Assembly (NCBI GenBank): GCA_945643635.1 | Contig: CALZFC010000004.1 | Coordinates: 2,008,501 to 2,072,500, forward strand | DNA from: Allodiplogaster sudhausi | Lineage: Eukaryota > Nematoda > Chromadorea > Rhabditida > Diplogasteridae | DNA: 64,000 bases | Direction of reading: 5' to 3' | Shown: piece after piece, positions 35,353 to 46,959 of the stretch | How the letters are laid out: the number at the start of each line of letters is the position of its first letter | How positions within the stretch are numbered: position 1 is the stretch's first letter | Program-made: the position numbers and the translations under genes | The notes under the pieces: generated by a model | What the model was told of the DNA's origin: nothing | Databases searched by the model: none | What the model saw: only the letters and a program-made list of their open reading frames with translations

Positions 35353-35527
35353 TAAGCATACACAATAATCTCAAGAACTGATTTTAAATACTTATGCGAT
35401 AAATAAACAGAAGAAGCACGGACCACAAGTTCTTAATTTGTTTGTTTGCATTTAGAAAAGACAATGTTTTTGAAATCGAAAAACAACAAATTTAACATTT
35501 AAGCAGGACCACTTTTCGGTATTAACA

Positions 35528-36290
35528 AGGGAATGGACTCGGCTTCCCCCGAGGTTTTGAAATGAGCTATATACCATTCGAAAGCTCTCGTCGAGTAGAT
35601 AACGGAAATGATAGTCAAAATCTCCGGATTTTATTTATCGAGCGGATTTTCCAAAAATGGTGGCGCCTAGGAGTTGACGATTTCGCCTCTAATTCTTAAA
35701 TCAGGCGTTTGTAGCCGCAAAAGTTGAGAAATCGAACGGGTTTTTTTTATACAGAATGTAACCGAGTTGCTCTTGCCTAGCAAGTAAGAATCAGGTGGAA
35801 ATAAGGTATCCGGAGCTGTTTATGGCAATAACATGAACTTTTTGGCACAGATGAACATTTTTGAAAAAAATTAACATTTTACAGCAAAATATAATATGCC
35901 AATTATTATTTTTCATGTTGAAAACTACTTGAAAATGAGGAATTAGTGGCTTAAAACACAAAAATCGGCATAAAAAAAAGTTGCTTTTTTCAAAACAGCG
36001 AATTTTTCACCCTTTGGTGAAAAATGGCCAAAAAAAATTTTTCTCTAAAAATGATCAGAAAGTGTATTAATAGGCTTTACATGGCCTACTTTCACGTATA
36101 AATCAATTTTAGAGTCGAGAAAGTTAGCAAATGTCGTGAAATTGTGAATTTTAGGGGGTTTTCCGAGAATATCAGGCAAACAGAATCCGTTAGGAGATTT
36201 TGACTATCATTTCCGTTACCTACTCGTCGAGAGCTTTCGAATGGAATATCGTTCATTTCAAAAGCTCGGGGGAAGCCGAGACCATTCCCT
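35528..36290. mobile_element. MITE-like element with ~105-bp TIRs
   Basis: agggaatgg(a)ctcggcttcc at 35528 is inverted at 36290; similarity continues through cgaaagctctcg and gactatcatttccgtta to about 35632 / 36186. Near each end, ctcggcttcccccgag can itself form a small hairpin. The 550 bp interior is AT-rich without a transposase frame. Confidence 0.8.
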
Positions 36291-36299
36291 CGTAAGCAA

Positions 36300-37020
36300 T
36301 CAATCAAACTCCATGATTTATTATCAACCTTTCAAACAGCAAAACGCATGCCCTGACTTATCGAGTTTATGATCTTGAAACACGAATACATGCAAAATTG
36401 GACATGAAAACCAGCGGAAGAGGAATCTTTTTTAAAGACATAGTCCATACAATCAATTGTATGAGAGCGCCTACAGCGAAGATGACAGGCATTTTTTTCT
36501 TAACAAAAAAAAATATTTTCCTAACCAAACTTGTCCAAGTTATCACGTCAAATAAGTTTTTAGTTACAGTAAAAGCCTATAAATAAAAATATTTAAAACC
36601 CGATATTAACTTATCAAATTTTGAGCGCTCTTTTAGGTGTTATTGGAAAGAATTTTTTATGAGAATAAAATGTTTCGAAAAAGTTAATAGAGAGGTCCTT
36701 CCTTGGTCATGCCTGACCACATTCTCAATGTTTTTATCCATCATCTTGCATCTAGGGCAGACCTGTATGGACCTCTCCTTGAGTTTTTTCTCTTAATCTA
36801 ACCATGGAAAGGTGAACGAAAGAACGAGTTCATAAGTAAGAAAGTTCAAAATGTTATTGGAAAAGAGTGCCTGATTCTCTCAAATATGTTTGCTTCTTAA
36901 AAGGGTGGAAAAAAAATCTCTTTTTTGATCAAGCAAGGGCTAGGGTCTTTTAAAGCCTTTTTACCATTTCTCAGGCTGACTTCTACCGAAGTAGCTTGAC
37001 CAACGACTGACGAAAACGCT
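36300..37020. other. Unassigned DNA
   Basis: AT-rich sequence in which I see no gene or recognised repeat. Confidence 0.35.
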
Positions 37021-37029
37021 GGTGTGCTT

Positions 37030-37306
37030 CGCTTTTTATGCCTCTTATCTCTCCCTCTCTCTCTCTCTTTCTATCTCTCTTTTCTCTTTATCTTGCTTTC
37101 TAATTTACTATTTTGTCACTTTATTATAAATAAAAAATCCTTTTTGCCAGACGCTCATATTACAATTGATTTTATAGAATACTATAAAAAGAAAAAGAAG
37201 GAATTGAAGATACTTCATGTCCGTCCGGTGGTTTTCACGGGAAAACTTCACATGTATTCTTGCTTCTCGATTGCTTAGTCGATGAATGATCCGTTCCCAA
37301 CTGCTT

Positions 37307-37357
<51 letters not shown>

Positions 37358-37633
37358 TGGGATAGAGAGAGATTACAATAAGAATAAAGATGGAAAGAGA
37401 GCGAGAGACATGGAGAGAAGCGAGAGAGAAAATTAGAGAGAGTGAGAGAGGGAAGTAGAGAAATATAAAAGAGCAAACGAAATAGAGCGTCTGTCCGCGG
37501 GGCGCGGTCGGCGCGACCGGCCTCCCGGCATGGATGGCGACGCCATGGACGGCCACACGGGCGCGCCGACCTTATCACTCTCTCATCTTCCGCAGTAACT
37601 GAAGATGAGAGAGAGAGGGAAGGCAGAGAGAGT

Positions 37634-37672
<39 letters not shown>

Positions 37673-37680
37673 GAACATGG
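37030..37680. repeat. CT and GA tracts around a GC-rich island
   Basis: CT tract 37045-37090, GA-rich tract 37307-37450, a GC-rich island at 37490-37575 and a GA tract at 37610-37672. The island (gcgcggtcggcgcgaccggc) has no stop on either strand in one frame but no recognisable protein. Confidence 0.6.
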
Positions 37681-37794
37681 TCGTTGCAAGGTGTCAGGTA
37701 TTCATCATTAATAATATTTGTTTTGCAAGCTGCTTCATTTTATTTGCCTCTTATTATCTCTATTCATTTGTAGTTGCTGTTATATATCTATTTA

Positions 37795-38960
37795 CAACTG
37801 AACTTTACAACAGTCTGAAAACGATTGTCCATATCGTCGAATTCATTTACCGCAGTGCCTCGGCAGAAAAGCGCCTTTGTCCATGTACTGGCCACATTCA
37901 ACGTCATTTATGTTTTCTTCATGAATTTCTTTGTTCGGGCCGAATTTTTCTTTAATTTTTTAAAAACTAAATGAATGTAATTAGAAGTATTGTTAAATTA
38001 TTGAAGTTTATTATTCACTTTAAAAATAACTTACCATGAATATTCAGTCCGTGGTATTCGGTGAAGCGCGCCATGCTTCACGAAAAAATGTTCAAATACT
38101 GGTGGGGCAGAGTACATGTAGGGATGGGTGTTCGCACGCGACAGCTGCTATCACTTTATCAGGAAGCGAATTAGGAAAAGAGAGATGGTGAGGGATCATT
38201 AATATGAATTCACTTTTACTAGCATTTTTTTTAGATTAAAGAGATAACGTAAGGGAAGAGTAAAATGTGAAACTCATCTCTCACGATTCTCTTTGCCAAC
38301 AATTTAGTTAAAATTACTCATCATTTCCAAGCCACAAGAGTACCACAATGATCTGATTCACGCGCTAAGGCAGTCTTTTGGTTGATGAGGCATGCATTCA
38401 AATCGCCTGTTCATGCATCATTTTGCTTCCTCTTATTATATATATCAGCGCTGTCCAAGGGGGGGGGGTACAAAACCAAGAAGTTATAACAATCGGTAAA
38501 AGTTTCTATTCTTCTGACCGATTTCAGTCTGAAAGGGTGTCATATTCGGTGCTTTTACCTGTGCATAAAATAGATATTTGAGTTGCATTCGAACAAAATT
38601 CTCTGCATTGATGATTACAAATGGATCAATAAATTAAATAGAAACGATAAATAAAAAATGTGTTTGAAATGCCAAGCGAGAGTGATAAGAGAGCGAGATG
38701 CAGGAGAGAGATAGATATTAAAAGAAAAAAAAACTAATCGCCAACGGTGTTCTACACTTTTGGCCTCTTGACGTTGAACTTGAAATGGAGGCGCGATCGG
38801 CGATTTTACCTTGGAGGTCTCTTCTTTGCAATTTTTTTCTTTATAGTTGTAAATTTTTAATGTTTGGTCAAGAGAAAGAAATGAAAACTATAATTTTTAC
38901 AACTAAATTGTACATTTCAAGAACCAGCTTCCTGCCCAATACTCAGCAATCAGTTCACTC
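37795..38960 (-). repeat. Segmental repeat G, copy 2
   Basis: Direct-orientation counterpart of 29400-30500. The 40-base block 38074-38035 (minus) again encodes MARFTEYHGLNIHG before a gtaag donor. Confidence 0.75.
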
Positions 38961-39059
38961 GCCGTCTTGTCTTCGTGGGCAAAAATTTTTTTTAGAATGG
39001 TTCTTTTTTTGATCGAGGACGAAACACCATCGAAACACCATCACTTGAAAATGCAGTCC

Positions 39060-39300
39060 TCACGCAGATTAAGAATCATTAAAAGCGCCTGTCACATCCA
39101 TTATTGTGTTGCCTCTTCAAGTCATTCAAGCAAGAAGCAATATCCCATGGCACATCTCATTCTTACGCGTCTGCTTGGCGCGAAATGGTCGCAGCTCTTC
39201 TTCTTTTCTTCTCTTTTTTCTAAGCATTCTTGGCCGTCGCCGCAGTCGGTCGACAGCTCGGCCACGACCACGACGAACAACTCGGACAACTGCAGCTAAT
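39060..39300 (-). repeat. Dispersed repeat family A copy
   Basis: In reverse complement: gcctgtcacatcca, ttgcctcttcaag, cccatggcacatctcattct, then agctcggccacgaccacg. The second 3' part is shared with 62800-62850. Confidence 0.8.
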
Positions 39301-39464
39301 TATGGGGAAAGAGAAAAGATTATTATATCTGTTTAATTAAATAGCAATTAAATAAAAATGCATTCTCTGCAGGAGACAACGGCTCGATCTGCTTCTGGGA
39401 CTAGCGCAGTGGCTTCTGTTTACTGCGGTCAAACCTCCTGGTCGGCTAGAATCAATAGATTCGT

Positions 39465-39777
39465 GTCTTTTGATGAGGGTTTTTATGTGGATGTTTCTTC
39501 AATGGGGGTCTTTTTAATCCGGATTAAAAAAGGGTATTTTAATGTGGTTCATTTTTAATTAGTGTCCTTTTAATGTGGTTCATTTTTAATTAGTGTCCTT
39601 TTAATGAGGGTCTGATATATTCACGACATTCTTGTTTTTTTTATAGCTATCATACCAGGTGCTTTTACCTGTGCATACAATGCATATTTGAGTTGCATTT
39701 AACAAGCCCGCGCTTCCGAAATCGCATCTAGTCGCATCTGAATACAACTTGACGTAAACTGTTGTGGAATAATTGTA

Positions 39778-39823
<46 letters not shown>

Positions 39824-40020
39824 CGCGATTTGCGAGAGTTTCAAAATGGCCGGGGACCCGGCAAAATTAGATTTCGCTCAAAAGCTCTTTATAGGCACTT
39901 TTTAACACGGCGAAACGATTAGAATGGGTCCGGGAGTTTGAAATCGCTATTTTAGCGATCTGTGCGACGTTTAAAATTAGAAAGCCCGATGAAACTCGCT
40001 ACTGCCCTCGCTCAGCCTTT
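39465..40020 (+). repeat. Repeat E left half, (TA)n tract, then repeat F
   Basis: E half at 39465-39780, a pure TA tract at 39780-39822, then repeat F (39823-40020: tgacgcgatttgcgagag, gatttcgctcaaaagctctt, cgaaacgatt). The same TA tract plus F arrangement occurs at 42121-42350. Confidence 0.8.
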
Positions 40021-40426
40021 CCCCTTACCCTCTTCTCGCCTCAGGAAAGTTGCCTGTAAGTCCGCCGAGTAGCTCTTTCGAGAGCGAAAGGATGAATGGC
40101 AACATTTCCTTGTATTTATTTTGTTTATGCTTGTGTAATTTATTTTTTATTTAATTTATAAAATATTGCCCAAACTGGCTACATTACGCCAAAACGCGCA
40201 TTTTCATGGAAATATTTGCCAAAGTAGCTTAAATGTCGTTAAAAAATGTCAATCTCGAGTTCAGCTCGACAAATAAGCATTAACAGACATCTTTCGAATG
40301 TTCGACTACAAGTAGACAAGGGAAAAATAAAACTGGGAAAAAATCATTACCCCCAACTAGGAAAGCACCATAATTTGTTGCCAGTGCCGAATAAGAATGC
40401 GATTAAAGCAGTAGCAAACAACCAAC

Positions 40427-40540
40427 ATGATCTCGCTGAGCAATGGTCTCAGTCAGCTTGCCGTCTCCGAAGACTTTGCTCCAGTAGTTCCAGTCGCCAT
40501 TGCCCGTGTGTTCACGAAGAAGAGGGCCATTTGTCACCAT
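40427..40540 (-). CDS. Candidate coding exon, unidentified
   Basis: Minus-strand 40540-40427 reads MVTNGPLLREHTGNG, then DWNYWSKVFGDGKLTETIAQ and RDH, followed by a gttggt donor in phase 0. The Trp/Tyr/Gly pattern and GC content resemble genuine exons here. No partner exon was found to either side. It could be a first exon or an orphan fragment. Confidence 0.4.
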
Positions 40541-41199
40541 TCGCGAACGAAGGACTCTTGAATGGAGAGTGGACAGTGGAGGCTGACCACTACCCTTCGC
40601 CAGGCAACGAGTGAATTGGTATGTCCACGCGTGGGCTCTCCTGCAACAACAGCAAAAATCGAGTCGTAGAAATATACATAATTAACATTTCAATTCGATA
40701 GGTTACAGCTTTGTAATCAAACAGCTTACAGAAAAAGGGATATGGCCAAAAACATTCACGAAATTCCGCAGTAGTGAAAAAGTACTTTATTGCCGGAAAT
40801 TTATCTGAATTTTGGCTAGTATGAAGCATATTCGATTATATACGCCTGTTAAGACACCGTAAACGAAAAATAGCGAATCTTAATAAAAGAAAACGCGACA
40901 AAACAGCAACAATAACATCTCGTAACAAAATGTGGCATTTTTTTCCGCCCAGCTCTGTTTGGATGCACTTGGCAAATTGCCAAAAAGCTACAACTGCCAA
41001 AAAATTAAAAATCCCCTTGGGAGTCCATTTTTTTGCGCCAAAAAAGCCTATTTGAAAAGTTCAATGGCAGCAACACATCGTGCGTATGCAATTGTCTGTT
41101 TTAACAGAGAAAAAACAGGAGTAGTTGCCAGCTGAAAAAAGACTTTAGATTTTTTTTTCCTTTATAGATCACTGCAGGTAACATGTTTCGCATTTATTT

Positions 41200-41830
41200 T
41201 ACGGTTAGAGACTATGAGATAAAGTAGTAATATGGACTTGTCAAACAATTTGAGGTGAATAAAATTTATCGAGAAAAATGCATCAGAAATCAGAACTTTT
41301 AAGCAAAACGAAAAAGATCCATCGTCTGCAATATGCATGTCAGGAAAAGGAAAAAGATCCATCGAACATCACGTCTGTGATTGCACGCAAGCGTTTGCAG
41401 CGGCCGAGGTGTGGATCGATCAAATTCTGACCCACATTCTCATAAGCGAAGGCGCAAAAGCAGTTGCGAGCGTTTCCTTTTACTTTTGAAAATGTTCGCA
41501 CGCTTTAACTTTTTTCTGAAAGGAGCTGCCAAATTGTAAAAACTCACAATGAAGTTTTTTAAAGTTCAGAATGTCGACATCGACGATACAATTACTTTTT
41601 AGGATTATGAAAGAACGCTCCGCTTTCTTCGCCTTCAGCTTCGGAAGCAGACTTTTCCCAAGAAGTGTCTGCCCACTCTCATACAGTACCTATAGCCAGT
41701 TATAAAAATATTTTGAGAATAAGGGAGAGTGCCAGTGAGGGACACAGAAGGGGAAGAAAAGGAGTGGGGAGGGGGGAGCGGCTGAAGACAGCCTACTGTG
41801 GGAGACGTTTTCTGGCTTCTTACAAATTTA
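41200..41830 (-). repeat. Repeat B with extension, inverted copy
   Basis: Reverse-complement counterpart of 33660-34280, including ctttctgaaaggagct-like and gatgtcgacattc-like strings. Confidence 0.8.
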
Positions 41831-41869
41831 AGCAACAATCCCAAATAACAGAACACTGTGAAAACAAAA

Positions 41870-42119
41870 GACTAGGAATTGTTAATAAAAATCCTCAAGT
41901 AGATCGAGGATCTGTGTACGAAAAAGAGAACCTATCAACAAATGGGAAGGAATCCTTAATTAAATTTTAATGCATAAACTGTCAAGCAATTAATGAATCT
42001 CCTTTCCCACCCGGTTTTGTTCGGATCCGTGGCATTGGCCATTATTTCTATTTACACAGTAGAAAAAATAAAAGCTCTATTATTAATAGTTCTTTTTTTA
42101 ATGCATTAATACTAGCTCG

Positions 42120-42130
<11 letters not shown>
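41870..42130 (-). repeat. Repeat E right half, inverted
   Basis: Matches 27990-28250 in reverse: gaatctcctttcccacccgg, ggccattatttctattta, actagctcgctatata. Confidence 0.8.
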
Positions 42131-42161
<31 letters not shown>

Positions 42162-42350
42162 CGCGATTTGTGAGAGAATCGTAGGGAAGCCAAAGAGCCG
42201 GCGACCCGGTAAAATTAGATTTCGCTCAAAAGCTCTTCGTAGGTACTTTTTAACACGACGAAACGATTGGAATGGGTCCGCGAGTTTGAAATCGCCATTT
42301 TAGCGAGCTGTGCGATGTTTAAAATTCGAGAGCCCGATGAAACTTGCAGA
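42121..42350 (+). repeat. (TA)n tract followed by repeat F, copy 2
   Basis: TA tract 42121-42157, then tgacgcgatttgtgagag, gatttcgctcaaaagctctt, gaaacgattggaatgggtcc. F begins at the same base after the TA tract as at 39823. Confidence 0.85.
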
Positions 42351-42477
42351 GATGGTCGCACATTCGCGTTCGCTGTTTCGCACGCAATGGAGCAATATTC
42401 GTGAAAATTTTGTCATAAATAGACAAGATATTGATTTATAAAGATACTAAAGTAGAATTTGAAAATATTCACTTTTC

Positions 42478-43849
42478 ATGACAGAGGAGGAGAAGGTAGG
42501 CAAAAAAGAAGTCTGATAGGCCTAATTGATTAATATGCCTTTTCAGCTGCCAGCGCTGTACGGATTTGATGACTTGGTTACCGAGTGCACTCTCGGAGGA
42601 AAACTCTGCTCAATGCGAGTCTATCGTTTTGTAGACTAATTGTTAAAGTTGTTCATCTGTTTTTAGGCATCATTTAGCTCAATAATAGCTAATTAAACCT
42701 AGTCAATTATAAGGGATTGGTTCTCAATCCACATGGACGCCGAGCTAGGCGCGTGCCTGCAGTTCCAGCCAAACATTTCGATCGTCCGTCCTGGCATCAA
42801 ATATGGACTCCGGATGCTTCTCACCATTAAGGTTAACACTGCCGATTCATCAATGAATCAATAAATGTGCATAAATTCAAACGTCTGATTAGAAGATGTG
42901 TCCCGGTGGAGATTTCATGATGTGCTACTTCCCCTTTACTCCTCTATTATGTAGGTAGCAAATTAAATAAAAGAAAAATAAGAGAGGAAAGGAATATGTT
43001 CCTGCTGGGAGAAAAAAGCATGACTCCGGGAATGAATTGTATAAACTGCACATCAATTGCAATTCAAAAAAAGGCAATCAATGGTAAGGGCACACGGTAA
43101 GTAAAAGCAGGAGTGTGAATGAATGTGATAACTCAGAATGAGTTTCGCATAACCCATTTAACTAATATTAAGTACTTCAGCAAGAAGGTCCATCCACTCT
43201 GGAGAATGACTTCCTGCCCACGTCGGAAAGTGCTAGCATCCAATTCGCAATTCACAACAGGAGGCAAGTCAATTTACTCTTTTTTTCCTAAAAAAAATTA
43301 CAAAAAACTGGTGCATAAATTGAGATTCAATCGAGAAATCTTAAAGTTAGAAGAACTAACTGGCTTTCCAAAAATGTAGAAACCAAAAATTGAGATATCC
43401 GCCATCAACTGTGGAGCAGTTCCCTGTCGCAGTAGGAAAGCAGTCGTCGATTGTAATCGAAAAGGTCTGCAGGAATATAAATTACCAATCATTTCCTGAT
43501 CATATCATAGGAAGTGAAGATCCGTGCTGGCAGCCCCTACACAAGCTGCGTTGATGAGCCAGGCTCCGAAAATAACTATTTTAAGGTTCGGAATACATAA
43601 CCCATATAAATGGCGACTTGCTTTTCCAAAGCTCATAAATTACATTCTCTTTCAGGGTATGAATTACACGAAACGCGGTTGTCTGAATTCCTGCCGGCAG
43701 AATCAAACGATTAAACGGCAAGTCTATATCAACATAAAAGGGGCTGATCATGAAGTTTAGAACCTATTTGTGAAATACTTACGCTTTAATTCCAGTGTGA
43801 TCCTGCAAAAAGTTTTCGCTGTTCGCTCTCACAGTATCCATCAATATAA
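42478..43849 (+). pseudogene. DEG/ENaC channel gene fragment, plus-strand copy
   Basis: Exons in phase: 42478-42495 (MTEEEK), 42547-42614, 42714-42831, 43181-43263, 43380-43464, 43511-43585, 43656-43721 and 43796 onward. They encode LYGFDDLVTECTLGGKLCS, DWFSIHMDAELGACLQF, RPGIKYGLRMLLTIK, NDFLPTSESASIQFAIH, YPPSTVEQFPVAVGKQ, AGSPYTSCVDEP, GMNYTKRGCLNSCRQ, then CDPAKSFRC. This is the extracellular core of a degenerin/epithelial sodium channel (compare GPRYGLR, DYLPTTES, GCLRSC in the family). It lacks the first membrane segment, which lies outside the duplicated arm, and all sequence after CDPAKSF, including the pore helix. The frame is otherwise open. Two introns use GC donors (42614 and 43263). 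Confidence 0.82.
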
Positions 43850-44009
43850 CAACATTTGATCTCCATGGACAGCTCCTTTAAGGATTACATTTGTTGACCC
43901 AGAGGAAAAAACTTTTTAAGCATTAAGAGTGCCCTCCTGTAATGGTCAAGGAGCGTCTGCCATGGGGAATTTTTGTTTTCTTTTACTTTGGAAACATTAT
44001 GAGGGATAC
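42478..44009 (+). repeat. Left arm of 1.53-kb inverted duplication
   Basis: Matches 44798-46329 in reverse complement; paired positions always sum to 88807 wherever checked, so there are no net indels. I noted fewer than ten substitutions in about 1530 bases. The spacer is 788 bp. Confidence 0.95.
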
Positions 44010-44797
44010 ATCTACTATTCATAAAGAACAAAAGGTGGACAAAAAGTTTGAAAAACTTTGTTTCTCTTAGTTATAAGTAAAAATGTTCAAAAATTTTGGA
44101 AGGCCATATCTAACGTTGTACTTAATATTTCTCGAAAATATTTTCACTGTTCGATTCCTTAATTTAAAATATACATAAAAGTCCCAGATGACTGTTTTCG
44201 AAAAATTAAAATTTTTCTGACTTTTGTGCAATTTTATTTTTTGAAAAATGGTTTTTAGGTAATAACTTTTTTTTTTTACAACTTTCCGAAAACTGAATCT
44301 TCCATAAGAAAGAGCAGGAAAAACTACATATAATAGGTGTCTGCCAGCAAAAATCTCGGATACATTTTTTGGGTATCGGATACGCATTTGAATATGTGTT
44401 ACTAGCCAAATTTTCGGCTTTGGCTGCAAACCATAATATCTTTAAAACTTCATCAATTGTAAAACGGAATGTTCCATTCGATGTAATTTTTTACGCTCTT
44501 TCAAATGGTATATACTTTGTTCGCCAAAGAAATTAGTCTAAAGGGCTAAAATTGACTTTTTGTGTTTTTTGCCTATTTCTGGTGTTAAAATACTCATTCT
44601 TTGCACGATTAATGGATCTTGTAGGCTGATTTTCCATATAATATTTATACTGCGAGAAAGAGCAGCTAAAACTGAGTCGGAAACAGCTTTAAGATTAAAA
44701 TCTGACGATACACTTTTTGGGAATATGTATTTGAATACTGACTGTTGAAGGCGATATTCTTGAATATTTTTAGAAAATATTTTAAAATTGTTCTTTT
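44010..44797. other. Spacer of the inverted duplication
   Basis: AT-rich, no gene seen. Two diverged direct segments (about 44300-44400 and 44655-44740) share agaaagagcag, tacattttttgggtat-like and gtatttgaatat-like strings, so the spacer itself contains an old tandem or direct repeat. Confidence 0.5.
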
Positions 44798-46329
44798 GTA
44801 TCCCTCATAATGTTTCCAAAGTAAAAGAAAACAAAAATTCCCCATGGCAGACGCTCCTTGACCCTTACAGGAGGGCACTCTTAATGCTTAAAAAGTTTTT
44901 TCCTCTGGGTCAACAAATGTAATCCTTAAAGGAGCTGTCCATGGAGATCAAATGTTGTTATATTGATGGATACTGTGAGAGCGAACAGCGAAAACTTTTT
45001 GCAGGATCACACTGGAATTAAAGCGTAAGTATTTCACAAATAGGTTCTAAACTCCATGATCAGCCCCTTTTATGTTGATATAGACTTGCCGTTTTATCGT
45101 TTGATTCTGCCGGCAGGAATTCAGACAACCGCGTTTCGTGTAATTCATACCCTGAAAGAGAATGTAATTTATGAGCTTTGGAAAAGCAAGTCGCCATTTA
45201 TATGGGTTATGTATTCCGAACCTTAAAATAGTTATTTTCGGAGCCTGGCTCATCAACGCAGCTTGTGTAGGGGCTGCCAGCACGGATCTTCACTTCCTAT
45301 GATATGATCAGGAAATGATTGGTAATTTATATTCCTGCAGATATTTTCGATTACAATCGACGACTGCTTTCCTACTGCGACAGGGAACTGCTCCACAGTT
45401 GATGGCGGTTATCTCAATTTTTGGTTTCTACATTTTTGGAAAGCCAGTTAGTTCTTCTAACTTTAAGATTTCTCGATTGAATCTCAATTTATGCACCAGT
45501 TTTTTGTAATTTTTTTTAGGAAAAAAAGAGTAAATTGACTTGCCTCCTGTTGTGAATTGCGAATTGGATGCTAGCACTTTCCGACGTGGGCAGGAAGTCA
45601 TTCTCCAGAGTGGATGGACCTTCTTGCTGAAGTACTTAATATTATTTAAATGGGTTATGCGAAACTCATTCTGAGTTATCACATTCATTCACACTCCTGC
45701 TTTTACTTACCGTGTGCCCTTACCATTGATTGCCTTTTTTTGAATTGCAATTGATGTGCAGTTTATACAATTCATTCCCGGAGTCATGCTTTTTTCTCCC
45801 AGCAGGAACATATTCCTTTCCTCTCTTATTTTTCTTTTATTTAATTTGCTACCTACATAATAGAGGAGTAAAGGGGAAGTAGCACATCATGAAATCTCCA
45901 CCGGGACACATCTTCTAATCAGACGTTTGAATTTATGCACATTTATTGATTCATTGATGAATCGGCAGTGTTAACCTTAATGGTGAGAAGCATCCGGAGT
46001 CCATATTTGATGCCAGGACGGACGATCGAGATGTTTGGCTGGAACTGCAGGCACGCGCCTAGCTCGGCGTCCATGTGGATTGAGAACCAATCCCTTATAA
46101 TTGACTAGGTTTAATTAGCTATTATTGAGCTAAATGATGCCTAAAAACAGATGAACAACTTTAACAATTAGTCTACAAAACGATAGACTCGCATTGAGCA
46201 GAGTTTCCCTCCGAGAGTGCACTCGGTAACCAAGTCATCAAATCCGTACAGCGCTGGCAGCTGAAAAGGCATATTAATCAATTAGGCCTATCAGACTTCT
46301 TTTTTGCCTACCTTCTCCTCCTCTGTCAT
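44798..46329 (-). repeat. Right arm of 1.53-kb inverted duplication
   Basis: Reverse-complement partner of 42478-44009. Differences include a G/T-to-A change creating a stop and a g-g to t-a change removing a splice donor. Confidence 0.95.
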
Positions 46330-46959
46330 GTTTGCTGCCAAGAGCATAACCATGTCTTTCGTCACGAGCTTCCTCTCAAGAGGACCAAGCGAAGCCTTGG
46401 AAATCAATGATATCAATTGGTACTTCTGTTTCATCGATGGACAACTTACAAGTCCGTAGAAGTCATTGGCTTCTTGACGCATTGCTACTGCTGCGTACGA
46501 CTGAAGGAGCTCGGAGATCGCACGGAAGGACGGATTCTTGTTGACGACCGCCAGTTTGAACGGGTTTGCGTTGCAGAGTTATCGTCGGGAATTCCTGTTC
46601 AATGAGAAAAAAAATTCTTTGAATCTTTTCTGTCCAGTTCTAGTCTGGCTCGTTTGACCTGCTTGTCGAAGACGACCGTTGTTATCATGTGAGAAGGATA
46701 GCTGAGGTAGCGGACAATGGACAGGGCGATGCTTATAAGAAAAGCAGCTCCGCTTAAATTAAATATTTTGTTTTGAACTACCTGGTAATAACTAGTAAGA
46801 AGAAATTACGAAATCCTCCCAAACTGACAGAAGGATTGAGGCGACCGTCCAGTAGATGCGTTCTGCTCTGCTTACACTGAAGTAGATGAAGCGAATGCAC
46901 GCAACCGATGACCAGCACGAGAAGTCGAAGAGAATGCTCAGCACCGTTGGCACTTTCAT
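44958..46959 (-). pseudogene. DEG/ENaC channel gene, decayed minus-strand copy with 5' exons
   Basis: From the 5' end: 46959-about 46827 (MKVPTVLSILFDFSC, ERIYWTVASILLS), about 46750-46659 (LLFLISIALSIVRYLSYPSH, the first membrane segment), 46594-46312 (FPTITL // CNANPFKLAVVNKN ... LLAANMTEEEK), then arm exons 46260-46193, 46093-45976, 45626-45544, 45427-45343, 45296-45222, 45151-45086 and 45011 onward. FPTITL and CNANPF, continuous in the family (FPAVTICNLNPF), are in different frames near 46576-46585. In the 45427-45343 exon a TAA replaces TAT (frame of RYPPST), and its donor reads aat|at where the other arm has aag|gt. Like its twin it ends before the pore helix. Confidence 0.85.

Noticed and set aside
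44067..44429. 120-residue minus-strand frame in the palindrome spacer
   Set aside because: Lys/Phe-rich composition from AT-rich DNA, with no exon signals or family motif.
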